A stretch of 64,000 nt of DNA from Strigamia acuminata (taxonomy: Eukaryota; Arthropoda; Chilopoda; Geophilomorpha; Linotaeniidae): contig OX442319.1 of assembly GCA_949358305.1 (NCBI GenBank), forward strand, positions 4,774,001 through 4,838,000. The letters run 5' to 3'. This document shows positions 21,485 to 31,025 of this stretch, in pieces. Within the stretch, counting starts at the first letter, position 1. Each line of letters starts with the position of its first letter. Under the pieces are notes generated by a model. The model ran no database searches, was not told the origin of the DNA, and saw only the letters and a program-made list of their open reading frames with translations. Made by a program: the position numbers and the translations under genes.

Positions 21485-22850
21485 ATGTTTTTCAAAATTA
21501 TTGCTCACGTTTTTGTCGTATCTATTGCTGTAGATCAATGTTTTGCCAAGGACGACTACTCCAATGGACAGGAAACACAATGCTGTGGGGTTGGCCTATG
21601 TCTGACCAACTCCCACAATCCTTAGCGCGATTTTCAGGGGTGTATTTTTGAACTAAATTGGCAGCCATTTGCAATTTCCACTCTAAGTGCTCCCAAGGGA
21701 TTGTAAAGTTTTGCAATCCAATCTAAGAAAACAGGCCTTCTAATAAATAAAAGTAAGTGATAATATTGTTAAGTAAGGCATTATTAATGTACTGGTATTA
21801 TTAAAAATGAAATCTTAATGATATTGTTATATTTTTAAGCGTGCAGCACGTAATTGTCGGTACGGACATGTGCGTTCGATCGTAAATGTTTTGCATTGAA
21901 GACTTAAATAAAAAATGAAATATGATTACTTGATTTTAATTTGTGTAGTAGTTGAAAGATTAAATATTGTACTGGTGTATTGCAAATTAATGTACAATTT
22001 AACACAAATTCATTAACAGTGGTTCAAAATGTATGATTTTCAACCTCGTTTGAATGGAGACACCAGACTAAGATAGTCTATCAAAAGCCAATATTTGTTT
22101 ACATTTTTAGTTGTGTCAGTTTTGGTTTTTTATTAAATAAATAAATACAGGCGCACATTTTAAATAAATAAGCCTATATAATTACCTTGTGGGATGCATA
22201 AGTAACCAAATAACTAATTGTTGTTGTTGTTGTTGGAAATGTGCACGAGTTTATGAATTGTTTTGTCCTAGCAATGTTGTTAATGTCAGCTGACACTGTT
22301 AACCATTACCACCACAAGGTGGCGTACTAATTTTTCGCGCTAAGGATTGTGGGAGTTGGTCAGACATAGGCCAACCCCACAGCATTGTGTTTCTTGTCCA
22401 TTGGAGTAGTCGTCCTTGGTTTTGCTCTGCCGAGTCCCATTCTTGAATCTCTTCCAGCAGTAGAAAAAGATGCACGAAGACAATTTAGTTTTATAGACAT
22501 TGAACCATTAAATGTGAGTAAATTGAATAGCGATACCACAGCAGTGGCAGCAGCAGTAAAAGCAATAGAAGTAGCAGCAGACCCTGCTATGGTATTCCGC
22601 AATGCACTAGCAAATGTGAGTATTGATGTAGTTGAATTTGAATAGCGATAGTTGTTTTCTCGTTCTTGCAAGTGCTTAATGCCACTATATTTTACTGATT
22701 AGGTTGTTGATTTTGGTATCTTGACGGCAGAAGATGTGAGTACCGTATTAATGTTGTGAATAGTGATCTTTGTTCCTGTTCTTGCAAAGTAGCAAGTGCT
22801 TAATACCGCCATATCTTTCTAATTAGCTTTTTGGTTCAGCGAAGGTCTAA
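21485..22850 (+). pseudogene. Small secreted-peptide gene split by a TIR transposon
   Basis: Starts MFFKIIAHVFVVSIAVDQCFA, a clear signal peptide matching the intact paralogue at 24198. After the signal peptide an 872 bp element is inserted in the coding exon (21547-22418). Coding then resumes LPSPILESLPAVEKDARRQF, followed by an Ala-rich stretch absent from the paralogue (VAAAVKAIEVAADPA). Intron positions match the paralogue: donor after AAT at 22616, a short exon VVDFGILTAED, and a last exon ending at TAA 22850. As read, translation would run into the element and stop, giving only a 46-residue secreted product. Confidence 0.65.
21547..22418. mobile_element. 872 bp TIR element, 84 bp inverted ends
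   Basis: Ends are near-perfect 84 bp inverted repeats (21547-21630 and 22335-22418, starting CAAGGACGACTACTCC). The 7 bp GTTTTGC flanks both sides and occurs once in the intact paralogue, so it is a target duplication; because the host bases repeat, 5 bp (TTTTG) with a one-base longer TIR is also possible. No transposase is visible, so this is a non-autonomous element. Superfamily is not assigned. Confidence 0.85.
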
Positions 22851-22951
22851 CGTACACTGAAGTTTCGGCACTCTGACTTTACTGTTGTATTTAAGACAAA
22901 TTAATTAGATGAATTAAAATTTGAAATCATTAAGCTCATTTTTATTTGTTT

Positions 22952-23301
22952 TTAACACACAACAAAACACAATCTCGATGAGGATCTCAGTGCGTGCTGC
23001 GTGTGTTGTGCAGTTTGCGAGCAGATTCCTCTCTCATTTCTTGAAATTTGGCATCCAACTTGGTGTTGATCCCTTTTTCCAACGATGAAATAAATGAATG
23101 CAATTGGAGTTGGAATTGAATGAAATGAATTTGCGCTCTTATGGGGAAATGGCGGTGGTGGTTTTGCTGCAAGTGGAATGCAGGAGAAGATGGCGAGCAA
23201 AATGACGCAAGCGTAGATCATCCACACAGGAATCGGGCCACTTTTGTATTCATTCATATCGTTGAATAGTTCCTGTGGGTATAATTTTACTTTACCGGCC
23301 A
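22952..23301 (-). pseudogene. Small single-pass membrane protein, probably decayed
   Basis: A minus-strand frame encodes a lumenal/cytosolic lead, one hydrophobic segment (VWMIYACVILLAIFSCIP), then Pro-rich sequence (AAKPPPPFPHK). About 70 residues in, the sensible continuation moves to another frame (LEKGINTKLDAKFQEMREE), a short coiled-coil-like tail ending at about 22987. The frame change is either a frameshift or an unrecognised intron. There is no ATG at the upstream end; an internal Met (NDMNEYKSG) may be the start. The tail occurs again at 24690-24720 and, with a stop, on the plus strand at 32990-33070. I do not recognise the family. Confidence 0.4.
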
Positions 23302-23373
23302 CCTCTCAGATCATCTTCAAATTTTGAATTTAGGGGAATTCAGGGGCAGCTGGTTAGTTTTATGGCGATTGCA

Positions 23374-23556
23374 CTAAAACCAATCATCGTCTTCGTCGAT
23401 TATGACGTAGCAATGAGATGCTAGTAATTTTTCAGGAATGGTTTTTTGATATTTATCCCATTTCTTTTGAATTTTGTATAATTTTTCCCGAAATTTTAAT
23501 GCCAGATCATCAAGATTTCGTGGTATTTTTGTTGAATTCAGTTTTATTATGTAAAC
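23374..23556 (-). pseudogene. Truncated copy of the 25.75 kb gene
   Basis: Encodes the C-terminal ~55 residues of the 114-residue protein at 25750-26094 (from PRNLDDLALKF to DEDDDWF) with two or three substitutions. The upstream half is replaced by unrelated AT-rich sequence. Confidence 0.7.
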
Positions 23557-24142
23557 AGTGAAAATGAGTGACTTTGATATTATTATTTGCTTAACCTTGA
23601 TATTCCAATATTTTTTTTCCAAAATAATTTTAATTCCTATTACTGCCACCTATCGGTGATAATTAATATTATTTTGTTCCTTTGTAATAACAAAGGACAA
23701 CGCCTTTTCTCCATGATTGCTGTAAATGTGTGACCGTTGGGCACTAATATCACAGATTATAATCTGATCCTACAGGGAGGACGGTCGTGGCTAAGTCCCT
23801 AAGAGTGGCTGCACTGCAGTCCTCTAGTACCTCAAGCGTTGGACCGAGCTGAATGGACCACGGCGTGATTTAAGTGGCCAGCAGTTGGTCAAAAGTGCGA
23901 GCTCTGCTAAAGCCTAATTTTATACATGAAACGTCATTTGTAAACTAAAATTCCACTTTCTTATCAAATATGTCGTTTTGACTTATAAAATTTTGCAAAA
24001 AGCATGAAAACTTTTCGAATTGAAACCAAAATGTTGCAAAATAATGAACATGTGGTGCAGGAATAAAGTACTATTGAATATTGAATCACCATTTTAGCTA
24101 CTTCCTTGTATTTCACCACTTATTGTTTACAGACACGACTTG

Positions 24143-24149
24143 TATAAAA
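24143..24149 (+). promoter_or_regulatory. TATA box of intact secreted-peptide gene
   Basis: TATAAAA 49 nt before the ATG at 24198. 'attctgtgctgagtttgacatc' follows and is shared with the paralogue at 21.4 kb, consistent with a conserved initiator region. Confidence 0.75.
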
Positions 24150-24197
24150 GCCCAAATTCTGTGCTGAGTTTGACATCTCTTCCCGACAAATCTCAAA

Positions 24198-24565
24198 ATG
24201 TTGTTCAAAATCATCGCTCTCGTTTTTGTCATATCTATTGCTGTCGATCAATGTTTTGCTCTGCCGAGTAGCATTCCTGAATCTCTTACAGCAGTACAAA
24301 GACAAGGTCTATTAGGCGGTTTACTACCAAATGTGAGTATTGATGTAGTTGAATTTGAATAGCGATAGTTGTTTTCCCGTTCTTGCAAGTGCTTAATGAC
24401 ACCATATTTTACTGATTAGATTACAGGATTAGAAGAAGTCATAGCAGATGAGGTAAAAGATGTGAGTACCGTAGTAATGGTGTGAATAGTGACATTTGTT
24501 CCCGTTCGTGCAAGTGCTTAATATATTTTTAATATTTTTCTAATTACAAGTTGCTGAAGGGGTAA
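24198..24565 (+). CDS. Small secreted peptide, 63 residues, three exons
   Basis: Exon 1 (24198-24332) encodes signal peptide MLFKIIALVFVISIAVDQCFA and LPSSIPESLTAVQRQ. Exon 2 (24420-24461) encodes ITGLEEVIADEVKD. Exon 3 (24551-24565) encodes LLKG and the stop. All junctions are phase 0 with GTGAGT donors, and the introns are 87 and 89 nt. The mature peptide would be about 42 residues, acidic, without cysteines, and possibly amphipathic (GLLGGLLPN). The function is unknown; a secreted effector, cuticle or glandular peptide are all possible. Two paralogues (21.5 kb; 33.2 kb on the minus strand) share promoter or intron sequence but differ strongly in exons 2 and 3, suggesting rapid divergence of the mature part. 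Confidence 0.65.
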
Positions 24566-24986
24566 CGTATTCCGAAGTTTCGGCACTCGGACTTTACTGT
24601 TGTATTTAAGACAAATTAATTACGAGTAAATGAATTAAAATTTGAAATTATTAAACTGTTTTTATTTGTTTTTAACACACAACAAAACACAATCTTGATG
24701 AGGATCTCAGTGCATGTGTTTAGGTTTAAACGCGCAATTATGAGATTCCCTACGAAACTTAGCAACATTATGCGACACAATTCCTGCACCGATATAGTTT
24801 GGTCTCGGATGTTTACTCAATTTGTTACATAAAATATCCGGAAAATAAAAGTGACTTTACTTTTACTCGACACAGACACGCCGCTCTTTTCGATTTCTAT
24901 AACATCATCTTCTACTTTTTGAACTGTAAGCTTAGAATGATCTTGCAAAAGCACAACTTTATCCAACCAAGCACTCACGAAACTGG

Positions 24987-25635
24987 TGTCACGGGCAGGT
25001 TACCCACCCTTCTTTTTTATTCATTTCTAACTTAGACTGACCCAATCTTAAGTTCTCTTATTTTTTCCCAATCTCTCTTTTCATCTAACATCGATGATTC
25101 ACCTATTAATACATGTGCAGCTTCATTGCGCGCATCTTATTATTTCCAACAATTAACCTTATTTTATACCTTTCACCCCCTCACCCACTTCAATCGACCT
25201 GGTCACTACTTTCATCCATAATCCACACTTCTCATATTTCTTTCAACGAGTTAACACCTCTGAGATTGATTTGAGTTTGTCAACCTTTAATTTGCGTCTT
25301 AACACGCGCGCTTTCAATATTAACACTTAATAGCGCCTCTTTTTGCCCACCTTTTATCACTTCGCATGCCTGTGACATTCCACGCCCACCCGCATATGAA
25401 TATCACCGCGCATACTCATTCTTTTTAAACGTAAAGACCCACAACGTGAGATTGAGCCCGTCGAATATAAATAATGTGTGTTACAGCGAGTTAGGTTTAT
25501 TCACCGTCCGATAGCCGCATTTGACGATGGAACAAACAGAGTAAATCTACGAACTTTGCCCACTGGTTTGCGCTAACATCACCTTGCGCGTAAATTCAGA
25601 TCAAATCAATTAAACATCTAAGTTGATTCGTAACA
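24987..25635 (+). mobile_element. Solo LTR, 649 bp, CTGG target duplication
   Basis: Begins TGTCACGGGCAGG and ends CGTAACA (TG...CA), flanked by CTGG on both sides (24983-24986, 25636-25639). AATATAAATAAT near 25467 could be the TATA region, which sets the tentative orientation. Its first eight bases equal those of the gypsy LTR at 58330, but the rest differs. Confidence 0.65.
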
Positions 25636-25664
25636 CTGGTATCAATTTATAAATTCAACTTAAC

Positions 25665-25730
25665 AGGTGTCTAAAGCTGCACCAAATGCATTGCGCTGCA
25701 GGTAAGTGACTAGCGCGCAGGGGCAGCTGG
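25665..25730 (-). mobile_element. LTR fragment
   Basis: Resembles the last ~60 bases of the LTR at 10085-10146 ('caaatgcattgcgctgcag', 'gcgcgcaggggcagctgg'). Confidence 0.5.
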
Positions 25731-25749
25731 ATAGTTTTTGGCGATTGCA

Positions 25750-26094
25750 CTAAAACCAATCATCGTCTTCGTCGATTATGACGTAGCAATGAGATGCTAG
25801 TAATTTTTCAGGAATAGGTTTTTGATATTTATCCCATTTCTTTTGAATTTTATATAATTTTTTCCGAAATTTTAAAGCCAGATCATCAAGATTTCGTGGT
25901 AATTTTGTTTGAGGTTTAATTCGATCATCTGCATCAACAACTGCCTTCACATCACTACATTTTAGTGTTAATTCTGTTTTTCTCTCCCATCCAACACAAT
26001 AGTTAATATCACGATTAAGATTGGCCTTTTTTGTAGGCGGCTCGTTGTCGTGGAACGGAAGCGGTCTTTTTAAATTGCGTTCAGTGATATTCAT
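25750..26094 (-). CDS. Unrecognised 114-residue protein
   Basis: From ATG 26094 to stop at 25750, single exon. The N-terminus MNITERNLKRPLPFHD... EPPTKKAN contains two basic clusters resembling a bipartite nuclear signal. The middle has two cysteines (NYCVGWERK, LKCSDVK). The C-terminal half is a predicted helix (DDLALKFRKKLYKIQKKWDKY) ending in a very acidic tail (IIDEDDDWF). No family is recognised. A truncated copy at 23374-23556 preserves the C-terminal half with few changes, showing that this half was recently coding in both places. Confidence 0.5.
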   Translation of the reverse strand: MNITERNLKRPLPFHDNEPPTKKANLNRDINYCVGWERKTELTLKCSDVKAVVDADDRIKPQTKLPRNLDDLALKFRKKLYKIQKKWDKYQKPIPEKLLASHCYVIIDEDDDWF

Positions 26095-26485
26095 GGTTGC
26101 AAGTGCTGTGTTCAATCAAATCAATTAAGGTGACTATAGTTGAGTTGGAAACGATTTAAATACTGTAGTTTAAGTTTACGTTGCAAAAGCGGTGAGAAAA
26201 ATGTAACGTGTAGAAGACGTTTGTTTTGCTGGTTTACGTAAAATGTAACGTGCACACGACGTTACTTTTGCGAGACCAAAATAGGTCAAAATTTGGATGC
26301 CATGTTAGTTTTTCGACATCCTAAAACACAAATTCAGCTTTTATACTTTCAATAACACGTACAAAAAGCGGTGTCATTCACGACATCACCACCAGGACTT
26401 ACTTTGCCACCAAGTACAAAGCAAAAATCAATTAGCTTCCGCTAGAAATCGAAATCGCACGGCGGCGTAGCAAGGGGAGTGCGGG

Positions 26486-26735
26486 CTGAAAAATTCAATT
26501 TTTGGCTGAAAAATTCAATTTTTGGCTGAAAAATTCAATTTTTGGCTGAAAAATTCAATTTTTGGCTGAAAAATTCAATTTTTGGCTGAAAAATTCAATT
26601 TTTGGCTGAAAAATTCAATTTTTGGCTGAAAAATTCAATTTTTGGCTGAAAAATTCAATTTTTGGCTGAAAAACTCAATTTTTGGCTGAAAAACTCAATT
26701 TTTAGCTGAAAAATTCAATTTTTGGCTGAAAACTA
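26486..26735. repeat. Satellite, 20 bp unit
   Basis: About 12 copies of 'ggctgaaaaattcaattttt', nearly identical; the last three show single changes. Confidence 0.95.
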
Positions 26736-27018
26736 TTTCATTTACATGATCAGTTTTCCAGAAAAGTAAAATCCGAATTTTCACTTATCCAGATAACTGG
26801 GTACATGTAAACAAGTCCATATTGTAAAATATATTTTTGAACAAATACAGTCAAATATTTTACAGAGTTTGTTACCCTACAGGTAGATGCAATCAAAGCC
26901 ATACCTAGGGACACATTTTATTTTAAATTTTGCTTAGCAGAAACAGTGCATTTGTACAAACTTACGAAAACAATATTTACAAACAACCAAAGAGTGAATT
27001 AACTGACAACAACACTTC

Positions 27019-30000
27019 TTATAAATAAGTCAAAACTTTCTCTTTGATGGTATCTCTCAGTCTTTGATAATTCGTCTTCGGTTCGAGCAATTGCACAGCT
27101 GCTTCGCGAATTTTGTGCTCGTTCTTCCTTATGTACATTGTAGCATCGTTCTGCAATATCTTAAACTTCTCAGGCCGGACTTCGTCCAGCGAAAAAGCGT
27201 CAGACAGATACGGATTAAAACGGTAATAACGCTTTGGTGGAAGCAAATCATTCAATATCATGTGAACACCTGAAAATCGATTCAGCCTGTTAAGTTAGCT
27301 ACATCACATTTCTACATCGTAATAAACCTTCAGTGTCTGTTGCACTGTCCACTATCTTCAGTAATTTTGTCTTCAAACTACTAGTAGTGACGCTCGAAGT
27401 CATAGGCAACTGTGGTTCGTGCCTGCCATTGCCCAATGATATTACGCATTGAATGTCTTCACCGGGCCACAGATGTCGACATTCGTGAATAGCCAAAGCC
27501 GATGGATTATTTGTGAGAATACCGCCATCCTATTGAAATACATACATTTGCACTTTTTGAGATTAAAAATTTAATCTCAATAAGTGCATTTTGCACGTAA
27601 AAAGTGCATTTTGCACATGAAAAGTTTATTTTGCACGTAAAAAAGTGCATTTTGCATGTAAAAAGTTCATTTTGCACATAAAAAGTGCATTTTGCACATA
27701 AAAAAGTGCTTTTTGCACATAAAAAAAGTGCATTTTACACATAAAAAGTGCATTTTGCACATAAAAAAGTGCTTTTTGCACATAAAAAGTGCATTTTGCA
27801 CATAAAAAAGTGCTTTTTGCACATAAAAAAAGTGCATTTTACACATAAAAAATTGCATTTTGCACATAAAAAAGTCCATTTTGCACATAAAAAAATGCAT
27901 TTTCAACTTTAAAATGCATTTTTTTTTAGTTAAAAAATAAAATTTTTACTTTTCAGGCGCGTTGTAAAAGATACCATGTTCAATGAGAACAGTTACGGTA
28001 TTTGGAATATCGTTAAATTAATTTACCTGATGAACATAATCTCCAAGTTTGTATTCCTCAAAATATCCAGGAGCAGCAGCAGATGCTCGCACAGCTTCCC
28101 ACAGCTGAGGGCAGTAACTTCCGGGAAAAATCGACTGATGTCTGTACGGATAGTCGTAATTTCGAAATAAAAATGCCCGCAAACGTGGCTCGTTAACAAT
28201 CGTGGAAACAGTGGCAAGTTTCGGGCAGTCGGCATCTCTCGCAGTCTCGTACAGTGGGCATTCACCTATATTTTTTCTATTCCAAAATTTAAAAAAAAAA
28301 AATTTTAAAAATTTTAAAAAATTTTAAAAATTTTAACAAATTTTAAAAATTTTAACAAATTTTAAAAATTTTAAAAAATTTTAAAAATTTTAAAAAATTT
28401 TAAAAATAATTTTTCTTACTTTAAAATATTAACCCACGCATCGGTGTCGTAAAACGCATGATTAAAAACTAATTTTCCGGTTCCCAACCACGTGTTCTGG
28501 TTGAAAATCTCACAGCTCGTTCTCTTGTACAATTCCTCGCACTCGTCCATCGAAGCTTTCATCGGTCCCAAAAGCACGGACAAAATGGCGCCCGTGCTGA
28601 CGCCGCATATGAAATCGAATAAACGATGGACCGGTTGGTTTGTCATTTGCTCGAAAGTGCGTAGAATTTCCAACGCCATCACACCCCTGCGTAATAGTAT
28701 TTAAAAATAGAATAAATACACAATGTGAAGGGTTTAAAAAGCTTACCGTGTGCCACCACCATCGATAGTTAAAATTCGAATACCTCTGGCAGGAAGCGGA
28801 TTGATGTATCCTAGTAAAGCCAATGCTTCGTTCACTCTCTCCTTCACGTTCATGTCTTTGGACACCGACCGAATCCGAAGCATCATTGATATACCACGCT
28901 CCTGGAACAAAATGGTGTTGTATGTACCGTATAACCTCGTGTATAAGCCGACCCGTGTATAAGCCGACCCCCCATTCTAGGGCACCATTTTGGTAATAAT
29001 TGGTAGATAAACACGCGCGTATAAGCCTACTCCCCCCAATTAGCGGCCAGAATTTTGCAAAAAGTTGGTCGGCTTATACACGAGGTTTTACGGTAAATTG
29101 GATTTTTAGACGTAGAAATTACAATTATTTGGTTTAAAAATAGATTTTTAGTCTGAAAACAGTTCAAAATGTATTTATAGTCTAAAAGTTCCGTTTGTTA
29201 GCCTGATATATCGTTTTTCAACCTAAAAATGACATTCATTGGGCATAAAATGCAGTTTTAGTCTAGATATGTTTTTCTGCATAAAATTTTATCTTTTCTA
29301 CCGAACAACTGAATTTATTCTGCATAAAAATTGAATTTTCTACAGTTAAGTCTTCTGTCAAAATTTGCCAATTTATCTGCCTAAAATTTCCAATTTTATA
29401 AAATAAAATTAAAAAAATTTCTATAAAAATTGACATTTTTCAGCCCAAAATTTTCATAAAAATTGACATTTATTAGCCTAAAAATTGACATTTTTTAGCC
29501 TAAAAATTAGGGTTTCGATACCGGGAATCCCAGTGAGAAATCACGGTACTGGGAACCGGGAAATTGGAGAAAAACCGGTTCCGTCATAAATTCGTTGCTG
29601 AAACATCATTTTCGTCGGTCAAACGTTAAATTTTGTAACGTTTCACTGATGAAAATGGCCATTTTTAACAAAAAATGGCTAAACAATGGCCATTTTGAAC
29701 GAAGAATGGCTAAAAAATGGCCATTTTTAACGAAAAATGCCTATTTTTGACGAAAAATGCCTATTTTTGACGAAAAATGCCTATTTTTGACGAATAACGG
29801 CCATTCTTGACGAAAAACGGCCACTTTTGATGGAAAACGGCCATTTTTACCATAAAAAATGGCTCAAAATTGCTAAAAATGGCTATTTTTGACAAAAAAC
29901 GACCATATTTTGTCATTTTTCGTCGCCTCTCGCCTGACCATTTTTGGTCCCGGGAGTACCAATTTCCCGGGAGTACCGGCCATTTTGGTACCGGGAACCG

Positions 30001-31025
30001 GGAATTTTAAAAAGGCGGGAAAACAGAAACCCTACTAAAAATTGACATTTTTTAACCTAAAAATTGACATTTTTTAGCCTAAAAATTGACATTTTTTAGC
30101 CTAAAAAGTGACATTTTTTAACCTAAAAATTGACATTTTTTAGCCTAAAAATTGACATTTTTCAGCCTAAAAATTCCCATTTTTTAGCCTAAAAATTGCC
30201 ACTTTTCAGCATAAAAATTGCCACTTTTCAGCCTAAAAATAGCCATTTTCCGTCCAAAATAATTATTTTCCACCGCAATACCTTCACCGCCATGCTTTTA
30301 GCTTGTGGATTATCCAACAAATGCTGGCAAAAATCCTCAATCCGCGACAACTGCCCCGCCGGACTCGACGCCGTCACGACAGCCCGCATCAAATACCTAG
30401 TCCTCGAAAGACATATCTCCCTCGACACCCACGCCTGCTGCGCCCTCTTCCACAGCGGATGCTTATCCACTTTTTTCACCTCCTTCGCAGAAACCGGTTT
30501 GGCTTTCAACGTCACAGCCGCTTCGGGGGCCGTCCCAGCTTCACTTTTGGCCGCCCGCACGGGAGTCTGAAGAATTTTTTGTTTTTGAGTAACTTGATGC
30601 AACCAACCAAAAGTGGATACAATTCCAGAAATTAATTGAGGGATTTGCATGGCATAAACACGGACGTCATCCACCATACCAACCACTCTTCTACTATGTG
30701 AAGAACCATTTAATGGCACCTTTGAATAGTCCTGCTCTTGCTTCTTCGAAAACTCGCGGAGCGGCGGTTGCAATTTCCCTTCCAGTTCAATTTCCATCGT
30801 TTCGTTTGGAAACGCCGCGGCGGAATTGTTCACTCTGGCTTTATCCAAGTCTGGATTTTCATTTTTCACTTCACTTTTCTCAGCTTGCTTTGGATCGAGT
30901 CCGGTAAGCTTTGGCGCAAGTCCGGCTTGCAGGGGCATCCGGCTGTTGAGGAAAGTCTGGTCGCGGCTGCGATTCGTGTCGCGGAAGACACGCAGAACAA
31001 GCGTCGTCCAATCCCTCAGTCTCAT
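27019..31025 (-). CDS. PNPLA8: Patatin-like phospholipase, PNPLA8/iPLA2-gamma type
   Basis: Six coding exons on the minus strand: 31025-30282, 28901-28747, 28686-28420, 28276-28027, 27529-27328, 27269-27019; 622 residues in total with all phases consistent. Exon 1 encodes a basic N-terminal region (possible targeting sequence) and a helical region. The patatin domain follows: nucleotide-like loop DGGGTRG (residues ~296-302), catalytic serine in GVSTG (~327-331), and catalytic aspartate in DGG at the start of exon 5 (next to ILTNNPSALA). The C-terminal part matches iPLA2-gamma (SATDTEGVHMILNDLLPP). The family is a calcium-independent phospholipase A of mitochondria and peroxisomes that acts in membrane lipid remodelling. 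The exon 4 acceptor was chosen because only 'ggaatag' keeps the frame. No disruption is seen. Confidence 0.9.
27565..27930. repeat. Intronic satellite in PNPLA8
   Basis: About 19 copies of an 18-20 bp unit 'gtgcattttgcacataaaaa' in the intron between exons 4 and 5. Each unit contains the self-complementary core TGCAxxxTGCA. Confidence 0.9.
28283..28417. repeat. AT-only intronic repeat
   Basis: 'aaattttaaaaattttaaaa' units fill the short intron between PNPLA8 exons 3 and 4. Confidence 0.85.
28927..29093. mobile_element. 167 bp MITE with TA target duplication
   Basis: Inverted ends CCGTATAACCTCGTG...CACGAGGTTTTACGG, flanked by TA on both sides, with inner repeats 'tataagccgacc'. This is typical of a Tc1/mariner-type MITE. 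It lies 26 nt upstream (gene sense) of the acceptor of PNPLA8 exon 2, near where the branch point should be. Confidence 0.75.
29430..30250. repeat. Intronic satellite interrupted by a hAT-like element
   Basis: 'aaaaattgacattttttagcct' units (20-22 bp) occupy 29430-29507 and 30035-30250. The two halves are one array split by the element at 29508-30034. Confidence 0.88.
29508..30034. mobile_element. hAT-like non-autonomous element, 527 bp, 8 bp TSD
   Basis: Terminal TAGGGTTTC...GAAACCCTA, flanked by the exact 8 bp duplication CTAAAAAT (29500-29507, 30035-30042). An 8 bp duplication is a hAT hallmark. The interior holds 'ataccgggaa' / 'ttcccgg' sub-terminal repeats and an array of 'aaaatggccatttttgacg' units. 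There is no transposase. Confidence 0.85.

Larger units (their letters stand above)
21020..26094. repeat. Tandem segmental duplication of ~2.6 kb
   Basis: Unit 1 (about 21020-23580) and unit 2 (about 23585-26094) share in order: a non-coding block ('gcttaaccttgat', 'gaccgttgggcact'), the secreted-peptide gene with its TATA promoter, the 3' part of a small minus-strand membrane gene, and a minus-strand gene ending with CYVIIDEDDDWF. Each unit carries its own insertions: a TIR element in unit 1 and a solo LTR in unit 2. Confidence 0.85.

Noticed and set aside
27585-27910. CRISPR-like regularly spaced repeat
   Set aside because: Repeats are directly tandem with no unique spacers, and the region is a eukaryotic intron.
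28266-28282. The nearer acceptor (ATATAG before GTGAATGC) for PNPLA8 exon 4
   Set aside because: It gives an immediate stop after exon 3; the acceptor 11 nt upstream keeps the frame and the expected protein.
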